From contig CM043947.1 of NCBI GenBank assembly GCA_014529385.2, positions 117,412,087 through 117,476,086 on the forward strand: a stretch of 64,000 bases of DNA, given 5' to 3'. The notes beneath the pieces were generated by a model. That model had not been told where the DNA came from. It made no database searches and was given only the letters and a program-made list of their open reading frames with translations. Of the stretch, positions 53,781 through 64,000 are shown in pieces (position 1 is the first letter of the stretch; every line of letters starts with the position of its first letter). The translations under genes were made by a program, and so were the position numbers. The stretch comes from Adiantum capillus-veneris. Taxonomy: Eukaryota > Streptophyta > Polypodiopsida > Polypodiales > Pteridaceae.

Positions 53781-54510
53781 ATATCTTTGTGACAAATCAC
53801 TGACGCAACCAATGGAATAGGAGAAGAGGCCGTTGGACAAAAACTTAAACCTCAGTTGAGCAACACATGAATCACACCACAAATCACGATGGAAATCAAG
53901 GGCAATGTACGGAATTGTTGATGTGGCGATTTCACATGCAAGGACATCTTTTTTGGCCGCCAATTATTTAGCACTTGATTTTGGAAAGATTTTGGGCATT
54001 AGTTATTAAAGCAGATGACTTTTGGGAAGTCATGTTAAAGCCTATTTTGGGATGCTTTTAAAAGTTGCTTTTAGAGCCTAGGGCCTTAAACTACAAGGCC
54101 TAGCCTTAGTTGTATTTGGATCATTTGACCGGCGAGTGGTTACAGTGGTATCAGAGAGTCAATTGTATGCTTGTCCATTCAATCAAACTGGTCCTACTCG
54201 CAATCAAAGCTAAGGAGTCGGAAGAAGTTGCGCTGACAAAAGAAGAAGCTTTATCAGATCAAAGAGTACGAAAATAGAGATATCGAGAGACTTTTGTAGA
54301 AATAAAAGTTTGATATAGAAATAATAGCAAAGGAAGAGAGAAGCAAGGAGGCAAGGATTTGACCGTTTTTTGACAGGTTTTACCAGCATTGACCAACAAT
54401 TGACCGACACAGAAGTGCTTGGAGTAGCGTGGCTAAAAATCTCTTCAACGGATAATAAAGTTGATCCTCTTGATGAGCCCTACGCATTAACCAAAAGGGA
54501 TTTTTTGTTA
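53781..54510 (+). repeat. LTR end and PBS of an unclassified LTR element
   Basis: GTTACA at 54139-54144 is followed by GTGGTATCAGAGAG (54145-54158), an LTR end and a PBS of the initiator-Met type. The preceding 300 bases (GATGTGGCGATTTCACATGC; GCTTTTAGAGCCTAGGGCC) recall family G LTR wording at 7380-7480. The LTR start is uncertain. About 350 bases of leader follow before LINE L-j sequence begins at about 54511. Confidence 0.5.
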
Positions 54511-54546
54511 TGTGAAAAACTAAATACAAAGTATTAAATAAACTTC

Positions 54547-57500
54547 TTAGGAGCATTCTGGGTGTCTGGCTAGAATGCTTCTAATCCTTTGTTGTAGTCT
54601 CCTCCAGTGAAGTTTGCTTCTGCATCTCGGTCGTGGTCGTCTCGATTTCCTAAGCTCAATCGCCCTGTCAATGAGGGTGCCTTTGGTATGAATGTGGGTA
54701 CTCCTTTGTGCTCGTTGTTGGCCTCTCGCTTCTCCTTCCATTCCTGCTTCTCTCGATCCGAAGAAATCTGTGATCTGCCTCTGAGGCTGTAGTGCTCTTT
54801 GTCTTCTCATTAGATTATCCCTGTGCCGATGTAGTTCCAGTAGGTACAGGCCTAAGCACCTTTGATCTTGGTATTGCATGACTCTATCTAGAGGTCCAAA
54901 GCCTTCTTTAAACAGGCAATGGAAACGCCCACGTATCTCATAGTATACGGTGCAGTGGCATATGTAGTGTAATCCTGTCTCCGGTTCCATTTCGCATAAC
55001 TTGCAAATTCTGCTCTCAGGTGGGATTCCCCTAAATCTGCCAAATTCAATTTCCAACTGGTGTGAGGATGTACGAATCTAACCAATAGCACATCTCAAAC
55101 CATGAGACAGGTGGGTATCCATGTAGCTCGGGCGAATCACAAAGCCATCTTCAGATAACTGTATGAAGTTTTATTTGTAGTCGGCCATCTTCGTGCCCAA
55201 TTCTTGTGTAGGGTCTACCCATGTCCTCTTAGTGTCCAACTGTATAAGATCCTAGCGTTGATTTTATTAATCTCCGTTCGTGTGATTGCCAGTGATGGAG
55301 CCTCAAGAGAGTATTGGAAGGGGGGTAATCTTTCCATATTGAACCCGTGTCTGTGAAACCACGAGGACAGTTGCGCATACCAGCATGATGTATCTCCTTT
55401 CATTGCTAATTGTCGAGAGGATTTGAGGGCCAATCTAGTATATCGGCAATTATTTGTATCCCATAAACCATGTATAAAGGACACTGATCTAGAAAGAGCT
55501 TCAATTTCTATTGGAGGGGCAGCTAGTTCCGCTCGGGTAATCGCGTGTGGTACGGAGGCCTTGGCTCTAATCATTCAGGAAATCATAGATACCAAAGGTC
55601 TCTCCATTGACTTCCAATTATCCTGATCCGAAGATGGTCCCCAAATCTGGACCCCATAAAGCATAGCCGAAGCCACCACAGTATCAAAGAGCCAAAGTTT
55701 TGTTCGTGGTTCCTGAAACTGCACTTGTGAACACATCCTCTCCAACCCTCCCAAGGCCGCAGAGGCTCTGGACAATCTAGCATCCGCTGCTTTCTTAAGA
55801 GTAAACTTCGGTCCTGTAAATACCACACCAAGGTATGTGTATGCATCTGTGTACTCTACTGTATCCTGGCTATATGCAAATGTAGGTGCCGATCTCCTAA
55901 CCCACTGTGGTGTTGTGTTAAACACCATAACTTTGGTTTTACCCAAATTTACCGACAGTCCGCTGTCCTCCGCGAATTTATGTAAATGCTTCTAACTGCG
56001 TCTGCATTCCATCTGGTGATTCTGCTATCAATACAATATCATCTGCATACAACAACAAAGGGATCCATGACCCTGCAAGTTGAGCACCTCTGTCACCCTC
56101 TCTATCAATGTAATCTGATACCTCATCTATATACATACCAAATAAAGTAGGGGATAGTGGGCATCCCTGCTTTACTCCAACGATGGAATGAACAATGTCG
56201 GAATCCCCTTCTGGAGTACGTACATAACCAGTTACTGACCCGTATAAGGCCATGATCCCCCAGATAATCTCTTTGGGGACCCCTAACTCTTGCATTCAGC
56301 GCAGCAATCTGGCCCTTGGTATTGTATCAAAAGCTTTTCGAACATCCACAAAGCAACAATACATCCTTCTCCCGCTTGCTCTTCCTTCCTCAATAATGGC
56401 TCTGAGCGTAAGAATGTGATCTATAGTGGAATAACCCCTCCTGAATCCAGCTTGTCCTGTTGCCCTTATGCCCTCATTCTCTGCCCATCTACTCAATTTT
56501 TGTTCAAGAATGGATGCGTACAGTCGGGTCAATGTGTGACCCACCATAATGGTGCGGTAGTTCCCGGGTATCATAGGATCCCCTGACTTGAAAATAGGTA
56601 CGATAGTAGATAATTTCCAAGATTCAGGTAATCCTTCACACATGACCCGATTAAACAGACGAGCAAGGACTTCTGAAAGTAGATCCCTTGCATGGATCAG
56701 ATGTTCTGCTACTAAACCCTCATGATCATATGCTCTTCTTGTCTTCATCTTATCAATGGCTTTTTCCACCATTTCGGCAGTAAAGAAAGTACTAGTAGCA
56801 GGGCATGGCTCTAGCGGATCTGGTGATGGAGGCTGTCCAGATACCGTATATAATGATGTTACATATTGACCCCAAATCTCAGGAAAAGTAATTGTCGAAG
56901 GTGATGAGTGCTCGTGAAATAAACGCCAGGCCTCATGTGAGTCCTGACTCAAGAAGAGCTGATATAAATCCTTCTCCAGTTTGGCTAAAAATGCCCTTTT
57001 CTTGCGACGTACTATACGTCGAAGAGCAATCCGAGACTCCTTATATATGAGGATCCCAAGTGTAAGCTCTTTCTGGACCTGGGTTCTCGTCTCTCTGCAT
57101 TCCTCGTCGTACCAACTGTTTTGAGGCATGTTCCCAGATCCTCTCTTCTGATCAGGCTGAGTATGTGGGTATGCCCCTTGTGCTGCTCCATGTAGTATCT
57201 CTGTTAGCTGAGAAGTAATCTCCTCTACAGTATATACTGGCTCGGCTGCCCACATCCTATTATAGATCTGTTTCACATAGACTGAATCAGTCTCTGGCGT
57301 GAAAGTATATCTTGTATGTGTCTTCTTCCTTTGGACTTGAGAAGCATTGTATTGGAAGGAGATTGATAAGGTCAAGAGAGCATGATCCACTGCAATACCA
57401 ACCGGTCTGGGTCCCACCTTAAAGTCCTCGATACTAGAAATAAAGCTTGGTGAAGTCATGACATCATCCACTGTACTGGCCCCATGCCTATGCGGGAAGC

Positions 57501-58188
57501 ATGTGAATCCCCCAGATAAGGGGAAATTCTCTAGACCATTAAGTATGGCCAAACCATGTGTAGTTGCCATCTCCATGAGATGTCTCCCATATTCAGTGTG
57601 TTCTTTATCCTGTGAATTTCTAGTAAGCCCCTCCTGTGATAAATCCACTTCTCTGAGCATTTCCTCAGAAGTATCATAGAATACTGCTTGAGAGTTGGCC
57701 GTTCTGGCATTAAAGTCTCCTAAGAGAACGATGTCTCCATCTCTAGAGAACTCCCATATGTCATTATTCAATATGGAGAAAGGGGACTGTCCTTTAGGTG
57801 AGGAGTAGACTGATGTACTTGGAGGGAAGTAGCATATAGCGATATATAGAAATCTACCTGTCTCGGCTCTCATTCTCACCCACATATACCTTGCTTGTTC
57901 ATCTTTCTTGATAATCTGTAGTAGTGGTCTCAGCTCCTCTTTAAATAAGACTGCTACTCCTCCTGAACCCCGGCTACCTCGTAGAGATCTCTTGTCTGGT
58001 CGACCAGCTGTTTCCCATAAATACCCCTTCACATGTGGCATAAGTTGTCCCGGTATCTGGTGTGTCTCTGAGTAGAAAACTATGTCTCTGTCCCTAAAGC
58101 TGTCTTCAAAGGCACCTACATCTAGCTTATATGATCCATTACAATTCCACGCCGCTATCCGGAGCGTCGCCCCATAGGTCTCGCACCG
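54547..58188 (-). pseudogene. LINE ORF2 (endonuclease, RT, zinc finger) of L-j
   Basis: It begins after the ORF1 stop in the same frame. Endonuclease: IAAWNCNGSYKLDVG, SETHQ, DIVLLGDFNAR, HGASTVDDVM, AVDHALLTL. RT: NYRTIMVGHTLTRLYASILE, FVDVRKAFDT, GVKQGCPLSPTLFG and YADD (56047-56058). Zinc finger: CKLCEMEPETGLHYICHC. Lesions: TGA at 56296-56298, a shift near 55975, TGA at 55575-55577 and a shift between 55215 and 55056. The block 56296-58041 is open for 581 codons. All catalytic motifs survive, which points to a fairly recent copy. The enzyme would nick target DNA and reverse-transcribe the LINE RNA. Confidence 0.93.
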
Positions 58189-58191
58189 TCA
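58186..58191 (-). promoter_or_regulatory. In-frame UGA-CGG between ORF1 and ORF2 (L-j)
   Basis: ORF1 ends TCA-TCA-TGA (58189-58191) and CGG-TGC-GAG follows in the same frame into IAAWNCNG. The first in-frame ATG (58039-58041) lies downstream of the WNCNG catalytic motif. A start there would miss part of the nuclease. The overlapping ATG (ATGACGG) is in another frame and meets a stop after 17 codons. Confidence 0.65.
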
Positions 58192-59349
58192 TGATGAGCA
58201 CTGTTCCAAAACCACTACTTTCCCTCCTCTATAAAAGGCGATTTTCCCCTTTTCTCTTGCTGCCCTGATCTCTGGCATCAACTCTTGCATGTGTGCCACT
58301 TGTGCCAATGTAAGGTCATCTCCCAGGAAAATACCGGTTTTCTTAAGAGTTGGCCTCTTCTTTAGAAATTCTTTCCTTATTTCTATATTAGGGAAGCGGA
58401 GAATAAGTGCCCTATTCTTTACGTTTCCCTTCTCGTCGATACCTTTCTTGCCCACTCTCCATGCACTTGTGTGAGTAGGCTCTGTGATGCCCATGCGTTG
58501 TAGCAGTTCCCTCACTTCTTCATCTACATTCTCTTTGTCTTTGACTCCTATGACCCGCACATGCAGAGCCCGATTCTTCCTTTTCTGCTCTTCCTCAATG
58601 GTCATATTAATAATGATGGAGGTAGGTGTCGTCTCAGGCATCTGGGCCTTCCCTTTCTTCGCATCCTCAATCCATTTCTCTGCTTCATCAACCTTTTCTT
58701 GTGTCTTAACAAGACGTTCCGCCCATGAAGATGCCGTTTTCGATTTCTGTTCATCTCCTTCCCGTAGAGCTTTCATCTGATCCTTCATGTTCTCGAGCTC
58801 CTTCAGCACCGAAGGTTGGTCGTCTCCCTTCTCCTTAGTTGCACATTTGCAAGCCGCAAGTTCTCCTTTTAGCTCCTCGATTATTGCATCTTTTTCCCCC
58901 ATGTGCTTTTCCATATTTGTTTTCCATGCTTCAAAACTTGCTATTGCCTCATCGAGTTTTTTTTGCATAACGCATTCTGTTACATTTACTTCGGCCTTGA
59001 TTAGGTTTCGTAATTCCCTTTTCACGGTTTGAATTTCCTCATTCTGTATCCCCCGGATCTCTCTCCTTAGTTCTCTCATCATGTCTCCATACATGGAGTT
59101 CCTGTAGCTCTCAGCGTTCGCGTGCATTTCTTTCCTGATGTCATCCCTCATATAGTTTAGCTCTGATTTGAGCATCACTTGGACCTTCTCCATCAGTAGC
59201 TCATCATGTATCCTGGAGGTTTTCCCGACTCGTAAGGATCCTGGTGATAGTACAGTATCTCTGTTTCTCCGTTTGAAGGTAGCCGTCGTTTTTTTTGGAG
59301 TGGTGTAGCTATCTACACCCGGGCCTTCCCCTTCAGTAGGCGGATCCAT
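58189..59349 (-). CDS. LINE ORF1 protein (RNA-binding, coiled coil), intact
   Basis: 386 residues from ATG at 59349 (MDPPTEGEGPGVDSYTTPKK) to TGA. A basic, flexible N-terminus (1-45) is followed by a long charged region rich in Glu and Lys (about 50-250) with strong coiled-coil character (MRELRREIRGIQNEEIQTVK). An RRM-like segment spans about 255-345 (NRALHVRVIGVKDKENVDEE; RALILRFPNIEIRKEFLKKR). The conserved tail has GIFLGDDLTLAQVAHMQELM and KIAFYRGGKVVVLE. This layout matches L1-type ORF1 proteins, which form trimers and coat the element RNA. No CCHC knuckle is visible. It is the longest unbroken element gene in the window. Confidence 0.88.
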   Translation of the reverse strand: MDPPTEGEGPGVDSYTTPKKTTATFKRRNRDTVLSPGSLRVGKTSRIHDELLMEKVQVMLKSELNYMRDDIRKEMHANAESYRNSMYGDMMRELRREIRGIQNEEIQTVKRELRNLIKAEVNVTECVMQKKLDEAIASFEAWKTNMEKHMGEKDAIIEELKGELAACKCATKEKGDDQPSVLKELENMKDQMKALREGDEQKSKTASSWAERLVKTQEKVDEAEKWIEDAKKGKAQMPETTPTSIIINMTIEEEQKRKNRALHVRVIGVKDKENVDEEVRELLQRMGITEPTHTSAWRVGKKGIDEKGNVKNRALILRFPNIEIRKEFLKKRPTLKKTGIFLGDDLTLAQVAHMQELMPEIRAAREKGKIAFYRGGKVVVLEQCSS

Positions 59350-59862
59350 CGAACCCGAGCCACAAATGTGGGGTAGGGCACTAGGGAAAGCTTAAAAACT
59401 TTTAAACTTTGAAAGTTTATTTCAAATCTTAAAGGCCTTTAAACTTTAAGGCTTAAAATCTCTTTTTACTTAAAATTTCCTTAAGGCTTAAAATGAAATA
59501 GCGTAAGAGATATTGATTTCCTACGCGTAGAACAACTGGGCGTGACTTCCTACGCGTAGAACAACTGGGGCGTGCATAGGTTTGCCGGACGTGCTACGCG
59601 TAGAACATGCGGGACTCTCTCGCGTAGGCCTCAGCAGGAGTACGCAGGGCAGTGCGTGTCTCAGGGAAGCGCTGAGAGAGGCCCTGCCGTGCTTTGCTCT
59701 GCAGCCTCCGCCTCCCTACAGCCCTGCGCGCGTTCTGCAGCGCTGTGCTGCCCCTGTTATGCTGCGCGACCCCTCCGATATGCTTTGCGCCTACTGCTGC
59801 GAGCACTCCTGCTCCTGCGCCAAACAGTCCTTGGGACCAGCGAGCAGAGCCATCAGCTCAGC

Positions 59863-59864
<2 letters not shown>
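59350..59864 (-). promoter_or_regulatory. Putative 5' region of L-j with CTACGCGTAG palindromes
   Basis: An AT-rich part next to ORF1 (59390-59515) is followed by a GC-rich part. Perfect palindromes CTACGCGTAG lie at 59521-59530, 59550-59559 and 59594-59603; the first two sit in a 29-bp direct repeat (TCCTACGCGTAGAACAACTG). By position this is the LINE 5' UTR and promoter. The core ACGCGT resembles CGCG-box and MCB elements, but function is inferred only. Confidence 0.5.
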
Positions 59865-59919
<55 letters not shown>

Positions 59920-60485
59920 GAAATAAAATGTTATATTAACGTCTTCAAAAGGCCAAAATGACCTTAGAGACCAATCTGTTACAAAATGGTGAATCTAATA
60001 CCACGTCAGTGTACAAAAGAGCTAGAACAAAGATACTACAACTAGAACCCATCCTCATCTACACTCTGGATGTCGAGAGAGTATGGCTCGAATCCTCTAC
60101 TGTAGTCTCTAACGATGTGGTGTAGCCCCTCTCCTCAATCGTGGCCGTCTGGATCTCCGTAGCTCCAGTGCTTGGTCGATGAGACTACCGGTAGTGGTCG
60201 AATGAGTGTGGGCCGAGCTCTACAATGATGGTTGTTGCTCTGGCTATCCCATATCTAGTGAAAAGAAATCTGTAATCTGTCTCTGGGACTGTCTCTCTCT
60301 ATCTCTCCCCAGTAAAGTGTCTCTATATTTGTGTAACTCAAGTAGATATAGCCCAAGACATCTCTAATCCTCATAACTCATGACCCTAGAGAAAGGACCG
60401 AAACCCTCTGCGAATAAGCAGTGGAAACGGGCCCGTATCTCATAGTACACTATGCAATGACATATGTAATGTAGCTTTGTCGCTG
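59865..60485 (-). mobile_element. LINE copy L-k, 5'-truncated, minus strand
   Basis: The tail (AG)n on the plus strand (59865-59917), 3' box complement (59918-59980), and C-terminal ORF2 text (YEDQRCLGLYLLEL-type, broken by stops) extend to about 60485. There an LTR-like repeat starts (TGTCACAAACTACTGACGTG). It is the mirror image of the situation at 2391-3130. Confidence 0.85.
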
Positions 60486-61075
60486 GTGTCACAAACTACT
60501 GACGTGTCAAAGCCCTGAAGAATGGAGCCAGCTTGCAGACCCCGGCCGAGGGACATAAACCCTAAGAAGAACAAGTAACAGAAGAAGAAGTACTACCAAC
60601 TTATGGGGACCCCGTCCATGGGGCCCCAGTGACATAAAGGAATTAAAATAAAGCAAGACCCATACACACACACACAAAGGCTTGCGCAACCAGCTAATGA
60701 AGTGGCAGAACTGTATGGATCTCTGCAATTTGCACTGACAGTGCTGACGTGACGGTTGTAAGGAAATCCATGATTTACGCTAGCAGCTTTTTGGCATTGC
60801 CTTTGGACCGGAAGCTTTTAAGTTTGAAGGATTTTCATGTAAACTGCTTTTGGGGCCTAGGGCCTTTAACTATGAGGCCATGGGCTCATTCTCTTGCATG
60901 CTTCCTGGAGAAGGTGCAGAGTCTAGAGTACCGGCTTGTACTGTGTTGATGCAATATAAAGAAATACCAAAAGGGGCGCCAAGGTTTGGGGCCAATACTC
61001 TCTGGGGTGGGAATTCCGCCAATCTGTGTCGCGTGTCGTCTATCTCTCTCTCAGTTCAGTTGTTATCGATGTCAC
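60486..61075 (+). repeat. LTR-like repeat of family G, plus orientation
   Basis: It starts TGTCACAAACTACTGACGTG at 60488. It shares with 7002-7690 the text CCAACTTATGGGGACCCCGT, an (AC)n run (60662-60676) and the box GAAATACCAAAAGGGGCGCC (60961-60980). It probably ends near 61075, where retropepsin text of another element starts. Confidence 0.6.
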
Positions 61076-61300
61076 AAGACGGGCACCACGTGCCAATAGT
61101 TCATGCGTGAGTGAAGAGTGCATGCCAAGAGAAAATCCAGAGACCACAATAGGATCCATTGGAATAGCTTCTAAACGTACGCGCTTCACAAAAGAATCAT
61201 TAATCACATTATGCATACTACGAGGATCAAACAAGATCACAATGCACTAACCATTCACATGACCATACCACTTTATGACAGACTCATCTAGATGATCATT
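61076..61300 (-). pseudogene. Retropepsin fragment of a Ty3/gypsy element
   Basis: Minus-strand text reads ILFDPRSMHNVINDSF then VKRVRLEAIPMDPIVVSGFS. The form expected in gypsy proteases is LFDxGSTHNxI, so the active-site Gly-Ser-Thr is altered (DPRSM). By strand and order it is the pol start of the gag-bearing element to its right, separated from gag by about 600 unassigned bases. Confidence 0.7.
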
Positions 61301-61900
61301 AGAAACTTAACGCACATTGTAGCGCGGATAACGTGTCGTGCTCTCTACAGTGTGGGTGCCCCTCAGTGCAATGTGTGTGACAATCTCACTCAACAAATGG
61401 AAACTCTCTCAAACAGAATGAAACACAGAAACAATGGATCACAACAGAGACACAACAGTGGACCAGAACATGTGGACTCGACTAGCTCAAAGAACCATGT
61501 ACAGACTCTGGCATGGCAGCACACTCAGCTCCACCCAGGACTCACAGGTACAAAATGGGGTGTCGAGGCTCAGATGTGCAGGGATGGTGAAGCAGTGCTC
61601 TGTGTAAGACTCGCTGCCTAGACGATGAACCGACCATCTATATAAGATAATGATAATGACCCATCGGCTACTACTCATAGATACAATCATAAAGAGCCAC
61701 CAACGGCTCATAAATGTCGGCCAGCTAAGTGTGACCTGGCCACATGTCCACTAGGCCACCATCCGTATCCCTGCCACGTGTCACTACCCAGAGTGTCCGT
61801 CCAGTGTGAATAGACCAGACCAATTGTACTAGCTGTAACTGTGTCCTATGAAAGTGACATTGTAGCCTGCTACACACATTAGTGTCTCATTTATGACATT
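61301..61900. other. Unassigned insert between gag and protease
   Basis: No recognised coding text. It contains several GCCACGTGTCACTACCC- and TGTGTGTGACAATC-like words. It may be an inserted LTR or short repeat. Boundaries are not resolved. Confidence 0.35.
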
Positions 61901-63190
61901 ATCAGAAGATGTGGATTATGTGGGTTCTGTTGTGAATTCTTTGGGTGCTTTCTTAGGGCAATCTCTTTTCATGTGACCTTTAGGATGACATTGAAAACAT
62001 CCTCCTCCTTTTCTATACTCGGTTCGTTCTTCAAGACTTAACCAACCTCCTACTATTCCTTGAGCAAATTTTTCATCAAGTGTCAACTTAGTGAGTTCCT
62101 GAGTTTTAGCCTTTCCTTTATTACCATTGTTAGGTGAAGAGTGTTGTGCTCTAGGTGTAGAGAAAGATTGAGAAGAGGAAGAATTACCGTTGTTCTTACC
62201 CTTCTGTTGGTCCCGAGGGGTACTTGACTAGTTCTACTTCGGCTTACCTTTGTTGTGCTTCATTTCTTGCTCGAGAGCGATTCTGACGGCATCATTGTAG
62301 ACAGTAGGTCAAAAGACTTTCACGTCGTATTTGATGTACTCGTCCAAACCAAAGAGAAAAGCCTCCTCACGATCCTTCATCTGAATTACGCAATTGAACA
62401 CTAATCTACAAAATACGGTTAGAAAAAGAGATGACAAGAGTGCCATTTTGCTTAAGGCCTCCCTAATCTTCTTTCAACCGATCAAGGTACTGCGGTGGCA
62501 TGAAACAAGCCTTGAGCTTGTCTTGGAAATCGACCCAACTAAAAGACAGTGGCTCACCATCCGCAGCACGATCAAGGTACTCAGCCATCTGTTCCTCTTG
62601 CTAGGCCTGATACCAATTAATGGCATCACCCAACAAATACATGGCAGCACTCAAAACTTTATTGTTACTGGTTTTCTTGTTAGTCGCAAAGTAAGCATTA
62701 AATTGATGCAACCAAGAATGAATCACAGAAGCATCCATCTTACCATCATACTTACTGAACGTCAACTTCTCAATGACTGGGTCGTTGGAGTCGTCGTCTC
62801 TACCTGTGCTACGTGATACTCGCCGGCCTCCTCGAGTGGCTCGCTCTTCGAGGATAGCACTTGGAGGACCAACTCTTGCATGTGTTGGTCTCATTGCGCC
62901 TCACACTCTAGCTCCTTAGCAACCCTCTTTTCTTCAGCCGCTATGTGTTGAGCTTCGCATGCTTGCTCACACTCTAGCTCCCTAGCTGCCCTTCTTTCTT
63001 CTTCTTGTAGCATCATCTCCATCATGGACTTCATCGAAATCCCCATAGAGTTTGGTGCAATCCATGGCGTAGATGGGGACACAGGAGGATCTGGAAACAA
63101 TCCTCCTAGTGTGGAGACTTCCTTCTTCTTCAATTCCACTCTCATCACCTTCACGCAAAGTATCCATTCCGCTTCTGGTGATGACCATGC
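61901..63190 (-). pseudogene. Gag of a probable autonomous relative of family H
   Basis: The N-terminus MVITRSGMDTLREGDESGIE (63188) is that of the family H ORF, followed by an ELECEQ-rich coil and DQHMQEL, as in family H (DQHMEEL). It then continues into a canonical retrotransposon gag core: KYDGKMDASVIHSWLHQFNA and LLGDAINWYQA (62601-62770). Near 61970-62010 is an intact zinc knuckle CFQCHPKGHMKRDC (CX2CX4HX4C). Lesions: a shift near 63100, TGA near 62890, and stops near 62600 and 62230. Gag packages element RNA. Its presence makes this the likely helper type for family H. Confidence 0.85.
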
Positions 63191-63827
63191 ATTGAGTACT
63201 TGGATACTTGGGATACTTGGGTTCTTGAGGTACTTGGGTACTTGGGGTACTAGGGTACTTGGGTACTTGGGGTTCTTGGTGTTCTTGGGTACTTGGGGTA
63301 CTTGGGTTCTTGGGGCACTTGATACTGCATACAATCTGCGTTTAAGAAGGCTTTTCTCTTACCCAAGCTCAACTCTTCCTGCGGGTGAACCCCTTGGCAG
63401 CCTTGCGCTCACACCAAGGTTGCTTTTTCCACCTCACGTCAAGTGGCCTGCCGCAATGTGCAAGGTCCGCTCTCAATGAGTGGAAAAGAGGAACGAGGGG
63501 AGGTTGGACAAGCCCTTCTCTTTTGGGTTACCTCTCACTCTTCAAAAACACAAATTAGAGAGATCGACACGCCCAAGTGGTCTTGGGTCACATGAATTTT
63601 AACAAGCAAAAGTAAAAAAAAAAATTGTGATTCTTTATGGCTAATTACCTTTAAGACAGAGCGATGAAGACGGGAGCGCGCCCAATGCGCGATGGACTAA
63701 GGGTGGAAGTGGCTAATAAGTCCGGGGTCGGGACACAAAGATTCTTTGAGATAAAATCTCGGAGAGATTCTTTAGGTTCTTTTCTTGAGTGATGATACTG
63801 AACAATGCCAAAGAAATCTAATACCAA
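63191..63827 (-). mobile_element. Leader and PBS of the right-edge element
   Basis: The PBS complement TCTAATACCA (63817-63826) is a mutated TGGTATCAGA. The leader shares with family H the text GTTTTTGAAGAGTGA and GGGCTTGTCCAACCTCCCCT (minus strand) and GCGGACC. Before the ATG are imperfect 9-bp repeats, here of the type CAAGTACCC (63195-63325). A 120-bp module (63629-63748) bounded by GATTCTTTA/G is absent from family H. Confidence 0.8.
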
Positions 63828-64000
63828 TGTTATGTGTAGCGGAAGTGAAAATGGTGTGTGCTCCAGATGAGTGCTCAGTTCGTACTCAAGGGGGGAGAGA
63901 GAACCACCCTTTTTACTTCATGAAATTGTGCAATAGACGAGCGAGAGAGAGAATGAAATTTGTGAGTGAAAATGCTTAGAGAGAGAGAGAGAGAGAGAGA
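63828..64000 (-). repeat. 5' LTR of the right-edge element (cut by the window end)
   Basis: The minus-strand LTR end CACTTCCGCTACACATAACA matches the family H LTR end (CACTTCCGCTAAACCTTACA), and GAGTACGAACTGAGCACTCA matches the text before it. An (AG)n run occupies 63977-64000. The rest lies beyond the window. Confidence 0.75.

Larger units (their letters stand above)
54511..59864 (-). mobile_element. LINE copy L-j, nearly full length, minus strand
   Basis: From right to left: 5' region (59350-59864), ORF1 (intact), UGA-CGG junction, ORF2 and the start of the 3' UTR. It is cut at about 54511 inside the 3' UTR: the text matches L-c (AAGTTTATTTAATACTTTGT) and then diverges, so the 3' box and tail are missing. 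The right side abuts the (AG)n tail of L-k. It is the same subfamily as L-c. Confidence 0.9.

Overview
The window looks like nuclear DNA of a land plant with a large, repeat-filled genome. The evidence is plant-type LTR retrotransposons primed by initiator methionine tRNA (TGGTATCAGAGC boxes), a Ty3/gypsy chromovirus, a Ty1/copia remnant and L1-like LINEs. A fern or lycophyte would fit, but the sequence alone does not settle this. I found no convincing host gene, no structural RNA gene and no CRISPR array. Almost everything I could assign is transposable-element DNA, mostly broken and nested. The one long apparently intact element gene is ORF1 of a LINE (58189-59349, minus).

Layout. 1-2390 is a decayed Ty1/copia pol with its PPT and a partial 3' LTR. 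2391-4671 holds three 5'-truncated LINE copies arranged head to tail, each starting where the (TC)n tail of the previous one stops. 4672-8352 is mostly unassigned, apart from an LTR-like repeat at 7002-7690. 8353-18866 is a LINE cluster: a foreign RT scrap, copies L-d, L-e and L-f, then a nearly full-length copy, L-g. 19177-19619 is a 443-bp element with 52-bp terminal inverted repeats. 21637-23697 is an internally deleted minus-strand LINE (L-i). 23698-37773 is a nest of minus-strand Ty3/gypsy chromoviruses ('family G', LTR beginning TGTCACAAA), which carries a solo LTR of a second family with a perfect TTTGT target duplication.

37774-51310 is an array of this second family ('family H', LTR about 1.2 kb beginning TGTCACGTGACAC). 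It has four LTRs in the plus orientation and a minus-strand copy nested inside the fourth. Family H elements have a PBS, a PPT and one ORF that joins a gag-like N-terminus to a C-terminal domain I do not recognise; they have no protease, RT or integrase. At the right edge (61076-64000, minus) lies an element with the same leader and gag N-terminus, but followed by an ordinary gag core, an intact CCHC knuckle and a retropepsin piece. It is a candidate autonomous relative. 51311-52295 is a degenerate satellite-like array with a unit of about 180 bp. 54511-60485 holds a nearly complete minus-strand LINE (L-j) and a truncated neighbour (L-k).

The two observations I rate highest are these. First, ORF1 and ORF2 of the LINE family are separated by one stop in the same frame, in the context UGA-CGG, in all three copies that span the junction (one needs an inferred 1-nt deletion to restore the frame). 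Second, family H appears to be a non-autonomous LTR element that exchanged its gag core and pol for an undescribed protein domain and spread together with a gag-bearing relative.
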